Assembly: GCF_004352855.1 (NCBI RefSeq)
Contig: NZ_SJSC01000004.1
Span: forward strand, 186,001 to 250,000
Reading direction: 5' to 3'
DNA from: Marinomonas sp. KMM3893
GTDB taxonomy: Bacteria; Pseudomonadota; Gammaproteobacteria; Pseudomonadales; Marinomonadaceae
DNA length: 64,000 nt
The stretch's first letter is position 1. The number at the start of each line of letters is the position of its first letter. Position numbers and translations under genes: made by a program. This document shows positions 45,013 to 54,905 of the stretch, one piece after another. The notes under the pieces were generated by a model. It had not been told where the DNA came from and did no database searches. It saw only the letters and a list, made by a program, of their open reading frames with translations.

Positions 45013-46893
45013 GTGAAACAGTTAAAGATAAGTGCCGTACTTTGTTTTGTTTTTCTTTCCTTGTGGTCATCATTGGGTCAAGCTGATACCCAGTTTCGTA
45101 TTATCGTTGATGCGTCTGGCAGCATGCAAAGCAATGACCCAGACCATATTACTTCAGAGGCCTTGCGCCTTCTTGCTGACTTATCCCCTGAGAATAAAGC
45201 CACATTAGGGGTTTGGTTGTTTGGCGAGCAGCCCAGAGTGCTTTTCCCAGAAACGTTAGTGAACAGTGCTTCGAAAGCAAAGCTTGCAAGCTATGTGACG
45301 AATTACCCCACCCAAGACGTCAAAACAGATTTAGAATCTATTCTTGCTATGTTGCTTAAAACCCCTGATGTCGCAGGCTTGTCGCCTGGTTATCGCCGTG
45401 ATTGGATTTTAGTGACCGATGGCATGGTGGACATCAGTCGTGACGAGTCGGTGAATGACGCTTCTCGACAACGCATCTGGCAAGACCTCACGCAACAGTT
45501 AGAAGCGAAGGGGATTCACCTCCACACCATTTCTTTAACGGATTATACAGACAAGGCGCTACTCGACCATTTGTCATATCGAACCAACGCCACCCATACC
45601 GATGTGGCCGTGCCAGAAGATCTATTAGACACCTTTGATCAGATTTTCAGTCAGGCGGCTCCGGCAGAAGAGTTGCCATTAACGCAAGGCGGCTTTGATG
45701 TGGATGCAAGTGTCAAAGAAATGACCATTGAAGTGCTTCATGAAACCGGTAGATTGCCCAAATTGGTACAGCCTAATGGGGCGACTATGCCGTTATTGAG
45801 CCGTCCGGGCGTGTATGTATCGGATGCGCCGCACTACACCGTCTTCACCGTGACAAACCCGAGTGTGGGGCATTGGCAGTTAGACAATGTTAACCCTGAG
45901 CGCAGCCATGTGCGCGTGGTTTCTGATTGGGTTGCTAAAGCCACGACGATTCCTGCTTTGGTGTTTACCCAAGAAGCCATTGATTCGAGTGTGGCACTTT
46001 TTCAATATGGACAAGCGCTAACCACGCCTGATCAATTATCGAATATTAAGGTCAAGCAGACGCTCACACGAGTGGCTGGCGGACGTAAAATGTCGGTATT
46101 AAGTTGGGAAATGACTCCAGTTGGCGCTGAGTTCAAAAGTCGTATCGATGGCATAGTGCAGCCAGGACTTTATGAATTAACCAGCGTAATTCAAGGCGAA
46201 TCAGCGGCCCGAGAAATTCGCCAATACATCACGGTGCAACCGGCGGTGAGTTTTCAGGCTAAGAATGATGGGGCGAATCTGGTGACGTTTTCCGCCAGTG
46301 CGAGCAACGCCAAACTGGACGCCTCACAGTCGAGTATGACGCTGCAGTTAACCTATGCAGATGGTGCTCAGCAGCGAGAGCAAATGCCGTTTATTAGTGA
46401 AGGGTACTGGGAAAAAATCGTGCCTATTGGCGCAGACAGTTTTGCTAAGGTAAAAGCCACCTTGGTGGGCGTGACTGACGCTGGTCGCCCGTTGCAATAC
46501 ACGACACCGACTTGGACGATCGAACGCCAAGGCGATGGGGATGTGATGATCCAAAAAGGGGATTTGACGGCGACACAGGTTCAGCAAGACGACGATTCAA
46601 GTTTGTCCAGCAGTCAGCAAGTGGCCGCATTGGCGGTGCCGCCGAGTATTGATGTGGTGGGAGGTGGTTCGTTCGATGAAAGCGCGGCGCCTGCTGCGAC
46701 GGTCGTTCCTAAAGCGAATCAAAGTGTGGTGGCGCAAGTCTCGCAAGAAATGAAGTCGGTGACGCAGGCCAGTTGGTTTATTTATGCGCTGATTGCGGCG
46801 GTGGCTTTTGTTCTTATTGTATTGGTGTTTGTGTTTTCTCGGTCTTCGAAGTCCAAAGGCCGTTATCAGAGTGAAGAATCAGACGATGTGTGA
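45013..46893 (+). CDS. VWA-domain periplasmic protein with C-terminal membrane anchor
   Basis: A 626-aa protein. The signal peptide (about 1-24, ending GQA) is followed by a von Willebrand A domain with the MIDAS motif DASGSMQS (about 33-40). Beta-rich repeats come next, then a membrane helix at about 590-612 (FIYALIAAVAFVLIVLVFVF) and a short basic/acidic tail inside. The start is GTG after AGGTGA. Its last eight bases overlap the amidotransferase gene, so the two are translated together. The layout resembles TIGR03503-type proteins of marine gammaproteobacteria. Its function is unknown; a metal-dependent adhesion or scaffold role is inferred. Confidence 0.85.
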   Translation: MKQLKISAVLCFVFLSLWSSLGQADTQFRIIVDASGSMQSNDPDHITSEALRLLADLSPENKATLGVWLFGEQPRVLFPETLVNSASKAKLASYVTNYPTQDVKTDLESILAMLLKTPDVAGLSPGYRRDWILVTDGMVDISRDESVNDASRQRIWQDLTQQLEAKGIHLHTISLTDYTDKALLDHLSYRTNATHTDVAVPEDLLDTFDQIFSQAAPAEELPLTQGGFDVDASVKEMTIEVLHETGRLPKLVQPNGATMPLLSRPGVYVSDAPHYTVFTVTNPSVGHWQLDNVNPERSHVRVVSDWVAKATTIPALVFTQEAIDSSVALFQYGQALTTPDQLSNIKVKQTLTRVAGGRKMSVLSWEMTPVGAEFKSRIDGIVQPGLYELTSVIQGESAAREIRQYITVQPAVSFQAKNDGANLVTFSASASNAKLDASQSSMTLQLTYADGAQQREQMPFISEGYWEKIVPIGADSFAKVKATLVGVTDAGRPLQYTTPTWTIERQGDGDVMIQKGDLTATQVQQDDDSSLSSSQQVAALAVPPSIDVVGGGSFDESAAPAATVVPKANQSVVAQVSQEMKSVTQASWFIYALIAAVAFVLIVLVFVFSRSSKSKGRYQSEESDDV

Positions 46894-47671
46894 GTTATTA
46901 GGTATGAGTGCCAATGTCCCGACGGACATTTGTTTTAGTTTTTCAGGGTTGCGAGCGCGTGGCGGTCGTACTGGTCCCCATCGAGATGGTTGGGGGATGG
47001 CGATGTATCGCGATGGTCATGTGTGGGCGATGCACGATCCGCGCCCGAGCAGCGATTCAGATTTGGCCGAAGTGATGAGCAAAACCTCGTTAAAATGTGA
47101 CATTGTGATCAGTCATATTCGTCAAGCCAATGTGGGGGCTGTGAGTCTGCCGAACACTCATCCGTTTAGTCGTATTCTCTGGGGCAAAACCTGGACCTAT
47201 GCGCACAATGGTCAGCTTGAAGGGTCTGAGAAATTGCCGGTTGGCATTCATCAGCCGCTGGGTAATACCGATTCAGAACGTGCTTTTTGTTGGATTATAG
47301 AGCAGTTGTCGGTGCGTTTTGGAGAGCAAGAGCCTGCGTTGCCTATTTTGGCGGATGCCATCACTGAGCTGGCGCTGCAGATGAAGGAAAAAGGCGTCTT
47401 TAATATGATGCTGTCCGATGGCGCTGTGCTGTTTTGCTTTTGTACGACTAAGTTGCATTGGATCGTGAGACGCGCGCCCTTTAAAAAAGCCACCTTGTCA
47501 GACGAAGATGTCAGCGTGAACTTTCAAGAAGTGACGACGGACAAAGATGTGGTGACTGTGATCGCGACACAACCTCTCACCCATGATGAAGAGTGGGCGC
47601 AAATGGTGCCTGGGGAGTTGTGTGCTTTCCAAGGTGGGGAAGTGGTTTTTCAGAAAAAACCTAATCTATAA
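46886..47671 (+). CDS. Class II glutamine amidotransferase (YafJ-like)
   Basis: A 261-aa protein with an N-terminal nucleophile: MCELLGMSANVPTDI, where Cys2 is the catalytic residue once Met is removed. Supporting motifs are RARGGRTGPHRDGWGMAMY, ISHIRQAN and THPFSR. The longer open frame has 31 extra residues that are the VWA anchor read in another frame, so I reject it. The gene overlaps the VWA gene by eight bases. Which amide acceptor it serves is unknown. Confidence 0.92.
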   Translation: MCELLGMSANVPTDICFSFSGLRARGGRTGPHRDGWGMAMYRDGHVWAMHDPRPSSDSDLAEVMSKTSLKCDIVISHIRQANVGAVSLPNTHPFSRILWGKTWTYAHNGQLEGSEKLPVGIHQPLGNTDSERAFCWIIEQLSVRFGEQEPALPILADAITELALQMKEKGVFNMMLSDGAVLFCFCTTKLHWIVRRAPFKKATLSDEDVSVNFQEVTTDKDVVTVIATQPLTHDEEWAQMVPGELCAFQGGEVVFQKKPNL

Positions 47672-47713
47672 GGGCATTTGCTCAAGCTCTGCCGACAGGC
47701 CTTCTTTGAATAA

Positions 47714-47757
47714 AAAAACCAGACTGGCGCAGGTCGCTGCCAGTCTGGTTTTTATTT
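47714..47757. terminator. Bidirectional terminator between amidotransferase gene and cysK
   Basis: Fifteen-bp stem AAAAACCAGACTGGC / GCCAGTCTGGTTTTT with a 10-base loop, between two convergent genes. Confidence 0.93.
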
Positions 47758-47779
47758 GTGTAGCCGGTTGTTCTTTGTG

Positions 47780-48745
47780 TTATTGAACCAGTTCGTTGTC
47801 GCTGAACTCGCCTTCAAATAAAGCGGTGGATAAATAGCGCTCGCCAGAGTCAGGTAAAATCACGACGATTTTCTTGTCTTGGAATTCCGCCATTTGGTTT
47901 AGCTTTTCTGCTGCAACCACGGCCGCACCACAAGAAATACCACACAAAATACCTTCTTCGCGCATGAGGCGCTTCGCCATTGCGATGGCGTCTTCGTTGG
48001 TGACTTGCTCAACGCGGTCCAGCATAGAAAGGTCTAAGTTCTTAGGAATGAAGCCCGCGCCTATGCCTTGGATTTTATGGGGGGCCGGCGTTGGTGTTTC
48101 GCCGTTTAGCGTTTGTGTGATAACAGGCGAGCTGCTTGGCTCTACAGCAACGCTCAAAATCGCTTTTTCTTGGGTGTTTTTGATGTAACGGCTAATGCCA
48201 GTAATAGTGCCGCCAGTGCCTACGCCGGAGACAAGAATGTCGATTTCGCCATTGGTGTCTTTCCAGATTTCAGGTCCTGTGGTTTGTTCGTGTATTTCAG
48301 GGTTGGCAGGATTATCGAACTGTTGCAATAAGACCACGTTGTCGTCTTGAGCGATTTCTTGTGCTTTCTCAATGGCGCCTTTCATGCCTTTTGCTGGTTC
48401 CGTTAATACTATGGTCGCGCCCAATGCTTTCATGACTTGGCGGCGTTCGACACTCATGCTGGATGGCATGGTAATGGTAATAGGGTAGCCGCGAGACGCC
48501 GCAACAAAACACAGTGCAATGCCGGTGTTGCCGCTTGACGCTTCAACGATGGATTTGCCTTTTTTTAAGATGCCTTTTTTCTCAGCGTCCCACACCATGT
48601 TGGCGCCGATTCGACATTTTACTGAGAAAGCAGGGTTGCGAGATTCCACTTTTGCCCAAATATTTCCGTTGCCAATTTTGTTTAGGCGTACAAGCGGCGT
48701 ATTGCCAATGGTCAAAGAGTTATCTTCGAATACTTGCTGAGACAT
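47780..48745 (-). CDS. cysK: Cysteine synthase A
   Basis: PLP enzyme of 321 aa that makes cysteine from O-acetylserine and sulfide. The PLP lysine is Lys43 in [11 protein letters not shown]. The substrate loop is [11 protein letters not shown], and the phosphate-binding loop is [10 protein letters not shown]. The sequence follows E. coli CysK closely from end to end, including [12 protein letters not shown] and [11 protein letters not shown]. It is transcribed alone. Confidence 0.95.
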   Translation of the reverse strand: MSQQVFEDNSLTIGNTPLVRLNKIGNGNIWAKVESRNPAFSVKCRIGANMVWDAEKKGILKKGKSIVEASSGNTGIALCFVAASRGYPITITMPSSMSVERRQVMKALGATIVLTEPAKGMKGAIEKAQEIAQDDNVVLLQQFDNPANPEIHEQTTGPEIWKDTNGEIDILVSGVGTGGTITGISRYIKNTQEKAILSVAVEPSSSPVITQTLNGETPTPAPHKIQGIGAGFIPKNLDLSMLDRVEQVTNEDAIAMAKRLMREEGILCGISCGAAVVAAEKLNQMAEFQDKKIVVILPDSGERYLSTALFEGEFSDNELVQ

Positions 48746-48940
48746 ATCATTTCCTTATTCGTTGATCTATTGAGGGGCGCTACACGTTAAAACTCGCACA
48801 GCAGATTGCGTTCACTATAACCCCTTGATAGGGATTAATGTTAGAATTTCCAACTATATAGATAGAAACGGTGCGCCTTTTTCTCAGTTTTTACATACCT
48901 CTTATTAGCACCAATTGACTAGGATATTAGTTTACTTACT

Positions 48941-51900
48941 ATGCCAATTACCGATGTGATGACGCGAGACCGTCATGTTATAGCTCGCAAACAAGAGCAA
49001 TTAGCCAAACGTAAGAAAGACGGTTTGCCGTTTGATCGCATGGCCTCTGAGCTTGAGGCCATGGTGGAAAAATCTGCGGCCTTGTATCAGGCTCGATTAG
49101 GTCGCTTACCCAAGATCACCTATGATGAAAGCTTGCCTGTTGCGGCGCGATCTGAAGAAATTATCAAGGCGATACAAGACAACCAAGTCGTGATCATCGC
49201 GGGGGAAACCGGCTCGGGTAAAACCACACAGCTGCCTAAAATGTGTCTTGAGGCGGGGCGTGGTATTGCAGGGCTGATTGGTCATACCCAGCCGCGTCGT
49301 ATTGCGGCGCGCAGCGTGGCCGATCGTATCAGTGATGAGATGCAAGTTAAGCTTGGTGAACAGGTTGGTTTTCAGGTTCGATTTAGCGATGAGAGCAATG
49401 AAGAAACGCTGATTAAGTTGATGACAGACGGTATTTTGTTGGCGGAAATTCAGCAAGACAAATTGCTGTATAAGTACGACACCATCATCATCGATGAAGC
49501 CCATGAGCGTAGCCTAAACATTGATTTCTTATTGGGTTATTTAAAGCGCGTGTTGGCTGCAAGGCCCGATTTGAAGGTCATAGTGACCTCTGCCACCATT
49601 GATGTTGAGCGTTTTTCTGCGCACTTTAACAACGCACCCATTATTGAAGTATCGGGTCGAACTTACCCTGTTGAAGTACGTTATCAGCCTTTGTTGAGCA
49701 AATCTGACTCCGAAGCGCTGGACGAAGATCAAAGTATGGAGCAAGGCATCTTGGATGCCGTCGAGCTACTGATTCAAGAAGAAAAGCAATCGGGCTATCG
49801 CGGTGCAGGCGACATTTTGGTGTTTTTGGCAGGAGAGCGAGAAATTCGTGAAACCGCTGAGATTCTTCGTCGTGCTGAACTGAGAAACACCGAAGTCTTG
49901 CCCTTATATGCGCGCCTCAGCACCAGTGAGCAGCAGCGGATTTTTAAGTCTCATTCTGGGCGTCGCATTGTGCTGTCGACCAACGTGGCTGAAACCTCGT
50001 TAACAGTGCCAGGCATTCGTTATGTGATTGACCCAGGGTTGGCGCGAATGAGTCGCTACAGTGTGCGCTCTAAAGTGCAGCAGTTACCGATAGAGAAAAT
50101 CAGTCAGGCGAGTGCCAATCAGCGTGCTGGGCGTTGTGGTCGAGTGGCGGAAGGGGTCTGTATTCGTTTGTACGATGAGGCCGATTTTGCGGCTCGATCT
50201 GAGTTCACCGATCCGGAAATATTTCGTACTAACCTAGCGTCGGTTATTTTGCAGATGGCCAATCTACGCTTAGGCCCGGTTGAGAAGTTTCCGTTTGTAG
50301 AAATGCCAGAACGTCGCATGATCAACGACGGTTATCGTGCGTTGACAGAGCTTGGGGCATTAAAAGGTGAGCAGCTAACGCCGATTGGCCGTCAGTTGGC
50401 TAAGTTACCGATCGACCCTAAATTGGGGCGTATTCTGATCGCGGCTGAAAAGCAATCCGTGTTGAAAGAAGTGGCGGTGATTGTCAGTGCCTTGTCTGTT
50501 CCTGATCCACGTGAACGCCCTCAGGATAAGAAAACCCAGTCAGATCAAGCTCACGCTCAAGACAAGGACGAAGATTCTGACTTTGTGGTGTTCCTCAATT
50601 TGTGGGAGCGTTTCGAAGAACAACGCCAAGCCTTGTCACAAAACCAGTTGCGCCAATATTGTCGTAAGCAATTTTTGAATTTTATGCGGATGCGAGAATG
50701 GCGTGATATTCACCGTCAAATCTTGATCGCCTGCAAGCAGTTGGGCTTTAAAGAAGTCGACCATGAGAATCGTAATTACGAAGCGATTCACCGTTCCTTG
50801 TTGGCTGGCTTGTTTACCCAAGTTGCGAACAAAATGGAAGACAGCAAAGAGATGCTGGGCTGCCGCTCTCGTAAAGTGTCTATTTTCCCAGGCTCCATGT
50901 TGTTTAAAAAGCCACCGCAATGGGTGATGGCGGCCGAGTTGGTGGAAACCAGCAAGCTTTATGCGCGTGTTGTGGCGCGTATTGATCCTGAATGGATTGA
51001 AGAGTTTGCCGAGCCATTTGTGAAAAGACAGTATTTTGATCCGCACTTTGAGCGCAATCAAGGTCGTGTCATGGCTCAGGAACAAGTCTCTCTGTATGGG
51101 TTGATTATTGTTGCCAAACGACGCGTAGATTATGGTTTGATTGAGCCTGAAGAGGCGCGTGAAATATTGATCCGCAGTGGTTTGGTTGAAGGGCAGATGC
51201 GTACCAAGCAGGCTTTCTATCGTAAAAATAAAGCCTTAGTAGAGACCCTTGAAACCCAAGAAGCCAAATTGCGAAAGCGTGATATTTTGGTCGACGACGA
51301 GGCGGTCTTTGCCTTCTACCATCAGCGAATTCCGCAAGATGTTCGTAATCAAAAAAGTCTTGAGTACTTTGCTAAAAAATCCCCCGATGCTTTGTTGATG
51401 ACCCGTGATGATTTGATTAATCAAGACATCACTGTGGACGACATGGCGTTTCCAGATTCTTATGGTTTGAACGGTGTGGCGTTACCGATAGATTACCGTT
51501 TTGAGCCGGGCAAAGCGACGGACGGCGCCACACTGAAAGTCCCCGTTGGCTTGTTGCGTCAGCTCAGTCTTGAGGATTTAGGGTGGGCGGTTCCAGGCTT
51601 TATCAAAGAGCGTTGTGAAGCTTTGTTACGGGCTTTACCGAAAGCGTTGCGCCGTCGTTTTGTGCCCATTCCTCAGTTCGTCGATCGTGTTTACCCAAAT
51701 CTCTCCAAAGAGAAAGGGGACTTACTTGAGCAGTTAAGTTTGCAGATTAAGCGCGAAACCTTGATTGAAATCCCGCTGAATGAATGGACGCCAGAGCGTT
51801 TAGAAACCCATCTGACTCTGACGTTAGAGGTGGTGGATGAACGCGGCAAAGTATTGGGCACAGGCAAAGACCTTGCTCAGCTTCAAACCCAGTTTAGTGA

Positions 51901-52816
51901 CATGGTGGAAGAAAGCTTCGCTAAATTTGGCACCAAAGAACACGAGCAAGACGATTTAAGTCAGTGGCCAGATCAAGACATTCCAGAGCGCCAAGAAATC
52001 CAGCAGGCGGGCATTAAAGTCACTGCGTTTCCTGCTTTGGTGGCGGTGGGTGAGTCTGTGTCATTGAAGATGTTCGATGACCAAAATACGGCCTTAGAGT
52101 CACATCGTAAAGGGGTGATTGCGCTGCTAAAAATGGCGTTGCAAAAAGACATTCGTTATTTGCAGAAGAATTTACCGCACCTGAAAGAGTCCATGTTGAT
52201 TTTTTCTCCGCTTGGACAAAAAGAAGTGCTGCTCAATGATTTGCTTAATGCGATTTTAGATAAGGTCTTTCTCGATGGCCGTGATCTACCGCGCAGTAAA
52301 GCAGACTTTGAACACTGCATAGTGACGCACAAGCCTCAACTGGTGACGGTGGCCAACGAGATGGCGAACCAACTGTATCGTGTATTGTCTTCTTATCAGG
52401 GTGTGGCCAAAAAAATGAAAGGCAGTATACCTTTGCCTTGGACACGGGTTTATGGGGATATTAAACTCCAATTAGAAAATCTAATTTATCCTGGCTTTAT
52501 TGGCAGTACGCCGCTCTTCTGGTTAGGGCAATTACCGCGTTACTTTAAAGGCATTGAAGTGCGCTTAGAGCGTTTTCAAAACCATTTAAATAAAGAAAAC
52601 AGCTATGTGACGCAATTAGAAGGTCTTTGGCAGACGTATTTAAAGCAGAAAAAAGCCCATGATGATAAATCTCTTTATGATCCTGAGCTGATAAAATACC
52701 GCTGGATGCTAGAAGAGTATCGAATTTCACTGTTTGCGCAATCTGTTGGCACGTTAGAGCCTATCTCAGACAAACGACTGAGCAAACAATGGCAAGGCGT
52801 CAAAAAACTTGTTTAG
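48941..52816 (+). CDS. hrpA: ATP-dependent RNA helicase HrpA
   Basis: DEAH-box helicase of 1291 aa, the full HrpA length, which unwinds stalled mRNA-ribosome complexes. Walker A is GETGSGKTTQ, the DEAH box is DEAHERSLN, motif III is TSATID, and motif VI is QRAGRCGRV. The helicase-associated, OB-fold and C-terminal DUF3418 regions follow. It is divergent from cysK; mlaA follows after 12 bases. Confidence 0.96.
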   Translation: MPITDVMTRDRHVIARKQEQLAKRKKDGLPFDRMASELEAMVEKSAALYQARLGRLPKITYDESLPVAARSEEIIKAIQDNQVVIIAGETGSGKTTQLPKMCLEAGRGIAGLIGHTQPRRIAARSVADRISDEMQVKLGEQVGFQVRFSDESNEETLIKLMTDGILLAEIQQDKLLYKYDTIIIDEAHERSLNIDFLLGYLKRVLAARPDLKVIVTSATIDVERFSAHFNNAPIIEVSGRTYPVEVRYQPLLSKSDSEALDEDQSMEQGILDAVELLIQEEKQSGYRGAGDILVFLAGEREIRETAEILRRAELRNTEVLPLYARLSTSEQQRIFKSHSGRRIVLSTNVAETSLTVPGIRYVIDPGLARMSRYSVRSKVQQLPIEKISQASANQRAGRCGRVAEGVCIRLYDEADFAARSEFTDPEIFRTNLASVILQMANLRLGPVEKFPFVEMPERRMINDGYRALTELGALKGEQLTPIGRQLAKLPIDPKLGRILIAAEKQSVLKEVAVIVSALSVPDPRERPQDKKTQSDQAHAQDKDEDSDFVVFLNLWERFEEQRQALSQNQLRQYCRKQFLNFMRMREWRDIHRQILIACKQLGFKEVDHENRNYEAIHRSLLAGLFTQVANKMEDSKEMLGCRSRKVSIFPGSMLFKKPPQWVMAAELVETSKLYARVVARIDPEWIEEFAEPFVKRQYFDPHFERNQGRVMAQEQVSLYGLIIVAKRRVDYGLIEPEEAREILIRSGLVEGQMRTKQAFYRKNKALVETLETQEAKLRKRDILVDDEAVFAFYHQRIPQDVRNQKSLEYFAKKSPDALLMTRDDLINQDITVDDMAFPDSYGLNGVALPIDYRFEPGKATDGATLKVPVGLLRQLSLEDLGWAVPGFIKERCEALLRALPKALRRRFVPIPQFVDRVYPNLSKEKGDLLEQLSLQIKRETLIEIPLNEWTPERLETHLTLTLEVVDERGKVLGTGKDLAQLQTQFSDMVEESFAKFGTKEHEQDDLSQWPDQDIPERQEIQQAGIKVTAFPALVAVGESVSLKMFDDQNTALESHRKGVIALLKMALQKDIRYLQKNLPHLKESMLIFSPLGQKEVLLNDLLNAILDKVFLDGRDLPRSKADFEHCIVTHKPQLVTVANEMANQLYRVLSSYQGVAKKMKGSIPLPWTRVYGDIKLQLENLIYPGFIGSTPLFWLGQLPRYFKGIEVRLERFQNHLNKENSYVTQLEGLWQTYLKQKKAHDDKSLYDPELIKYRWMLEEYRISLFAQSVGTLEPISDKRLSKQWQGVKKLV

Positions 52817-52828
52817 GAAACATAATTA

Positions 52829-53983
52829 ATGAAGGCAATGTTTATGAATAGGTCGACGACCTGGTTAGTGGCTGCGTTACTCAGTGTCACCTTGAGCGCT
52901 TGTGCGAGTAAGTCCCCTGATGGGGCTCAATCGTCAGAAGTCGCTGCACCGGTAGCGGAAGTGCCCAGCGAAAAAGTGAATGGACAGGATCATCAAGCAA
53001 AGGATGTTGCAAGCGACACCGCCAAAGGCGCGGCAGACGATGAAGGGTCATGGGACGATGATTCGACCGACGATAGTGTGGTAACAGACCCAGCAGATCC
53101 ATGGGAGGGTTTTAACCGCGCTATGTTCTCCTTTAATGATACCTTGGATGTGTATTTTTTGAAGCCGATTGCGAAAGGCTATAAAAATGTTACCCCGGAA
53201 TTTATGCAAACAGGCGTGAGTAATTTCTTCTCTAATATAGGCGAGATCTCGAACCTGACTAACAGTGGTTTACAAGGTAAGAAGAATGCTTTTGTGGCTT
53301 CCACATGGCGCTTTGTTATCAACTCAACCGTCGGTATTTTTGGCTTATTTGACGTGGCTTCCTCGTTAGGGGTGCGCAAATACGATGAAGATTTCGGTCA
53401 GACGTTGGGCTATTGGGGCGTTTCTTCCGGGCCTTATTTGGTGTTGCCTTTCTTAGGCCCCTCTACGGTTCGTGATGCGGGCGGTACGGCTGTCGACTTC
53501 TTCAATTATGACCCTGTGGATGAATTGGACCTTAATCGGGATCAAAATATCGGTCGTTGGTCTTTGTACGTGGTGCAAAAACGCGCCAGCTTCCTTTCTG
53601 CTGAATCGCTTATTATTGGCGATCGTTACAGTTTCATTCGTGATGTGTATTTGCAAAATCGAGAGAATGAAGTGTATGACGGGCATCCACCCTCTAAAGC
53701 GGCGAAAAAAGCGCACGCCGACAGCGGCGATAGCTGGGGGGATGACACAGGAGCTGACAGCTGGGGAGACGATGATAATACCGACAGTTGGGGCGATGAC
53801 ACAGGTACAGACAGCTGGGGGGATCCAAGCGATGACGCGCCCGCGGTTGAGGCTAGTGTTAAGGCCGCGCCTGCTGATACTCAGCTCGAGGCCAACAGCA
53901 CAGGAACCAAGGTGGTGCAAAAAACCGATGACTCGGTGACGGACGACGCACTTGAGAGCGGCGAGAATAAGACGCAAGATTAA
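52829..53983 (+). CDS. mlaA: MlaA/VacJ-family lipoprotein with acidic repeat tail
   Basis: Outer-membrane lipoprotein that takes misplaced phospholipids from the outer leaflet. The lipobox is LSAC, within the first 25 residues. The MlaA domain (about 90-285) contains DPWEGFNRAMFSFND, GIFGLFDVASSLG and FGQTLGYWGVSSGPYLVLPF. It is flanked by acidic low-complexity regions: an N-terminal SWDDDSTDD stretch and a C-terminal tail with four DSWGDD-type repeats. At 384 aa it is about 100 residues longer than usual because of these tails. Confidence 0.92.
   Translation: MKAMFMNRSTTWLVAALLSVTLSACASKSPDGAQSSEVAAPVAEVPSEKVNGQDHQAKDVASDTAKGAADDEGSWDDDSTDDSVVTDPADPWEGFNRAMFSFNDTLDVYFLKPIAKGYKNVTPEFMQTGVSNFFSNIGEISNLTNSGLQGKKNAFVASTWRFVINSTVGIFGLFDVASSLGVRKYDEDFGQTLGYWGVSSGPYLVLPFLGPSTVRDAGGTAVDFFNYDPVDELDLNRDQNIGRWSLYVVQKRASFLSAESLIIGDRYSFIRDVYLQNRENEVYDGHPPSKAAKKAHADSGDSWGDDTGADSWGDDDNTDSWGDDTGTDSWGDPSDDAPAVEASVKAAPADTQLEANSTGTKVVQKTDDSVTDDALESGENKTQD
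53722..53825 (+). repeat. Tandem repeats coding DSWGDD units in mlaA
   Basis: Four degenerate copies of a roughly 30-base unit encoding (G/T)DSWGDD plus a short linker. The copies differ mostly by silent changes, so the repeat is kept at protein level. Confidence 0.8.
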
Positions 53984-54014
53984 TCTTTTCGATTCAGCCA
54001 AATGAACCTAATAC

Positions 54015-54049
54015 GAAGCCTGACGAGTGACCCTCGGCAGGCTTTTTTA
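54015..54049 (+). terminator. Terminator after mlaA
   Basis: Stem AGCCTG-A-CGAG / CTCG-G-CAGGCT with a five-base loop, followed by TTTTT. Confidence 0.9.
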
Positions 54050-54146
54050 TGCTTGTTGATGCTGTCTTCTGTGCTTTGCTGTGTGGCATCGGCCGCTAGA
54101 ATTGAGTTACAGTGATTCGTCTAAATATGGTGAACAAGGAACGGGT

Positions 54147-54272
54147 ATGAAGACGATTGGTGTGATTGGTGGGATGAGTTGGGAGTCAACCGCAAGCTAT
54201 TATTCTGCGTTGAATCAAAGCGTGGCTCAGTCGCATTGTGATGCGGCGGTAAAATGGGCGCTGCAAGACTGA
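54147..54272 (+). pseudogene. Truncated aspartate/glutamate racemase-family gene
   Basis: A 41-codon open frame. The first 26 residues (MKTIGVIGGMSWESTASYYS, then ALNQSV) are the conserved N-terminus of YgeA/aspartate racemase proteins, which are normally about 230 aa. The match is lost within about ten more residues and the frame stops at 54272. The missing part is replaced by the end of the opposing acetyltransferase gene, so a deletion or rearrangement removed the rest. Confidence 0.8.
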
Positions 54273-54285
54273 CAGTGCGAATCAA

Positions 54286-54843
54286 TCAGCCAAGATAGCG
54301 CTCGTCTTTTGCCACATTTCGCGTCACAACAGCGTTGGCGCCGATAATAGCGTTGTCGCCAATGCTGATGCCGGGGAGGATTTTTGCTCCGCCGCCAATC
54401 CAAACCTTGTTGCCGATGGAAATAGGCTTGGCGTGGCATTCGCCTAAGGCTCTGGCTTCGGCTTCCCGTGGGTGATCCACCGTATAGAGATGCACGCCAG
54501 GTCCTAGTAAGACATCGTCACCAATGGTGATGCTGGCGCTGTCTAAGAAAACGCAGTTAAAGTTAATGTAGCAGCGCTCACCGATGTGAATTTGCGTGCC
54601 GTAATCGCATTGGAAGCCAGGTTCTATGACTAGGCTGCCAAATGCTGCAAAGAGTCGTGTTATATGGCGTAGGTTGCCTTTGCTTGGGTGGGCGTTGTAT
54701 TTGGCGCACGCCAAGCGCGCGGCTTCACGTCTTAGGCGTAAATCGGTATCTATGCCATTGAAGGCGTGTCCTTGGCGCATTTTGTCGAATTCGGTGATGT
54801 TATCGCTCAATGGGGTTCTCTCAATCGCTTGCTTTGAAGGCAT
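54286..54843 (-). CDS. Sugar O-acetyltransferase of the Maa/NodL family, C-terminus shortened
   Basis: A 185-aa left-handed beta-helix enzyme that acetylates a sugar or similar alcohol. The hexapeptide repeats are clear (ITIGDDVLLGPGVHLYTVDH, ISIGNKVWIGGGAKILPGIS). The active-site His is in the VDHPRE segment. Family members end with about a dozen further residues containing a GNPAR-type motif after VVTRDV; here the protein stops at VVTRNVAKDERYLG. It faces the truncated racemase gene only 13 bases away, so both 3' ends were probably lost in one event. It may still be active because the catalytic parts are intact. Confidence 0.8.
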   Translation of the reverse strand: MPSKQAIERTPLSDNITEFDKMRQGHAFNGIDTDLRLRREAARLACAKYNAHPSKGNLRHITRLFAAFGSLVIEPGFQCDYGTQIHIGERCYINFNCVFLDSASITIGDDVLLGPGVHLYTVDHPREAEARALGECHAKPISIGNKVWIGGGAKILPGISIGDNAIIGANAVVTRNVAKDERYLG

Positions 54844-54870
54844 AAAAAACGCGACCTAGGCCGCGTTTTT
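54844..54870 (-). terminator. Terminator after tal
   Basis: Nine-bp stem AAAAACGCG / CGCGTTTTT with an eight-base loop and runs of A or T on both sides, directly downstream of the leftward tal gene. Confidence 0.85.
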
Positions 54871-54905
54871 ATCGTGATTATCTGTTCGCTAAGCGTGTTA
54901 GCCTA

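Noticed and set aside
46793-46885. N-terminal extension of the amidotransferase with a hydrophobic helix
   Set aside because: It is the VWA anchor sequence read in another frame; the catalytic Cys must follow the initiator Met, which fixes the start at 46886.
53453-54001. 182-codon leftward frame opposite mlaA
   Set aside because: It mirrors the mlaA repeat tail and has Val/Ile-rich repeats that follow from the DSWGDD codons.
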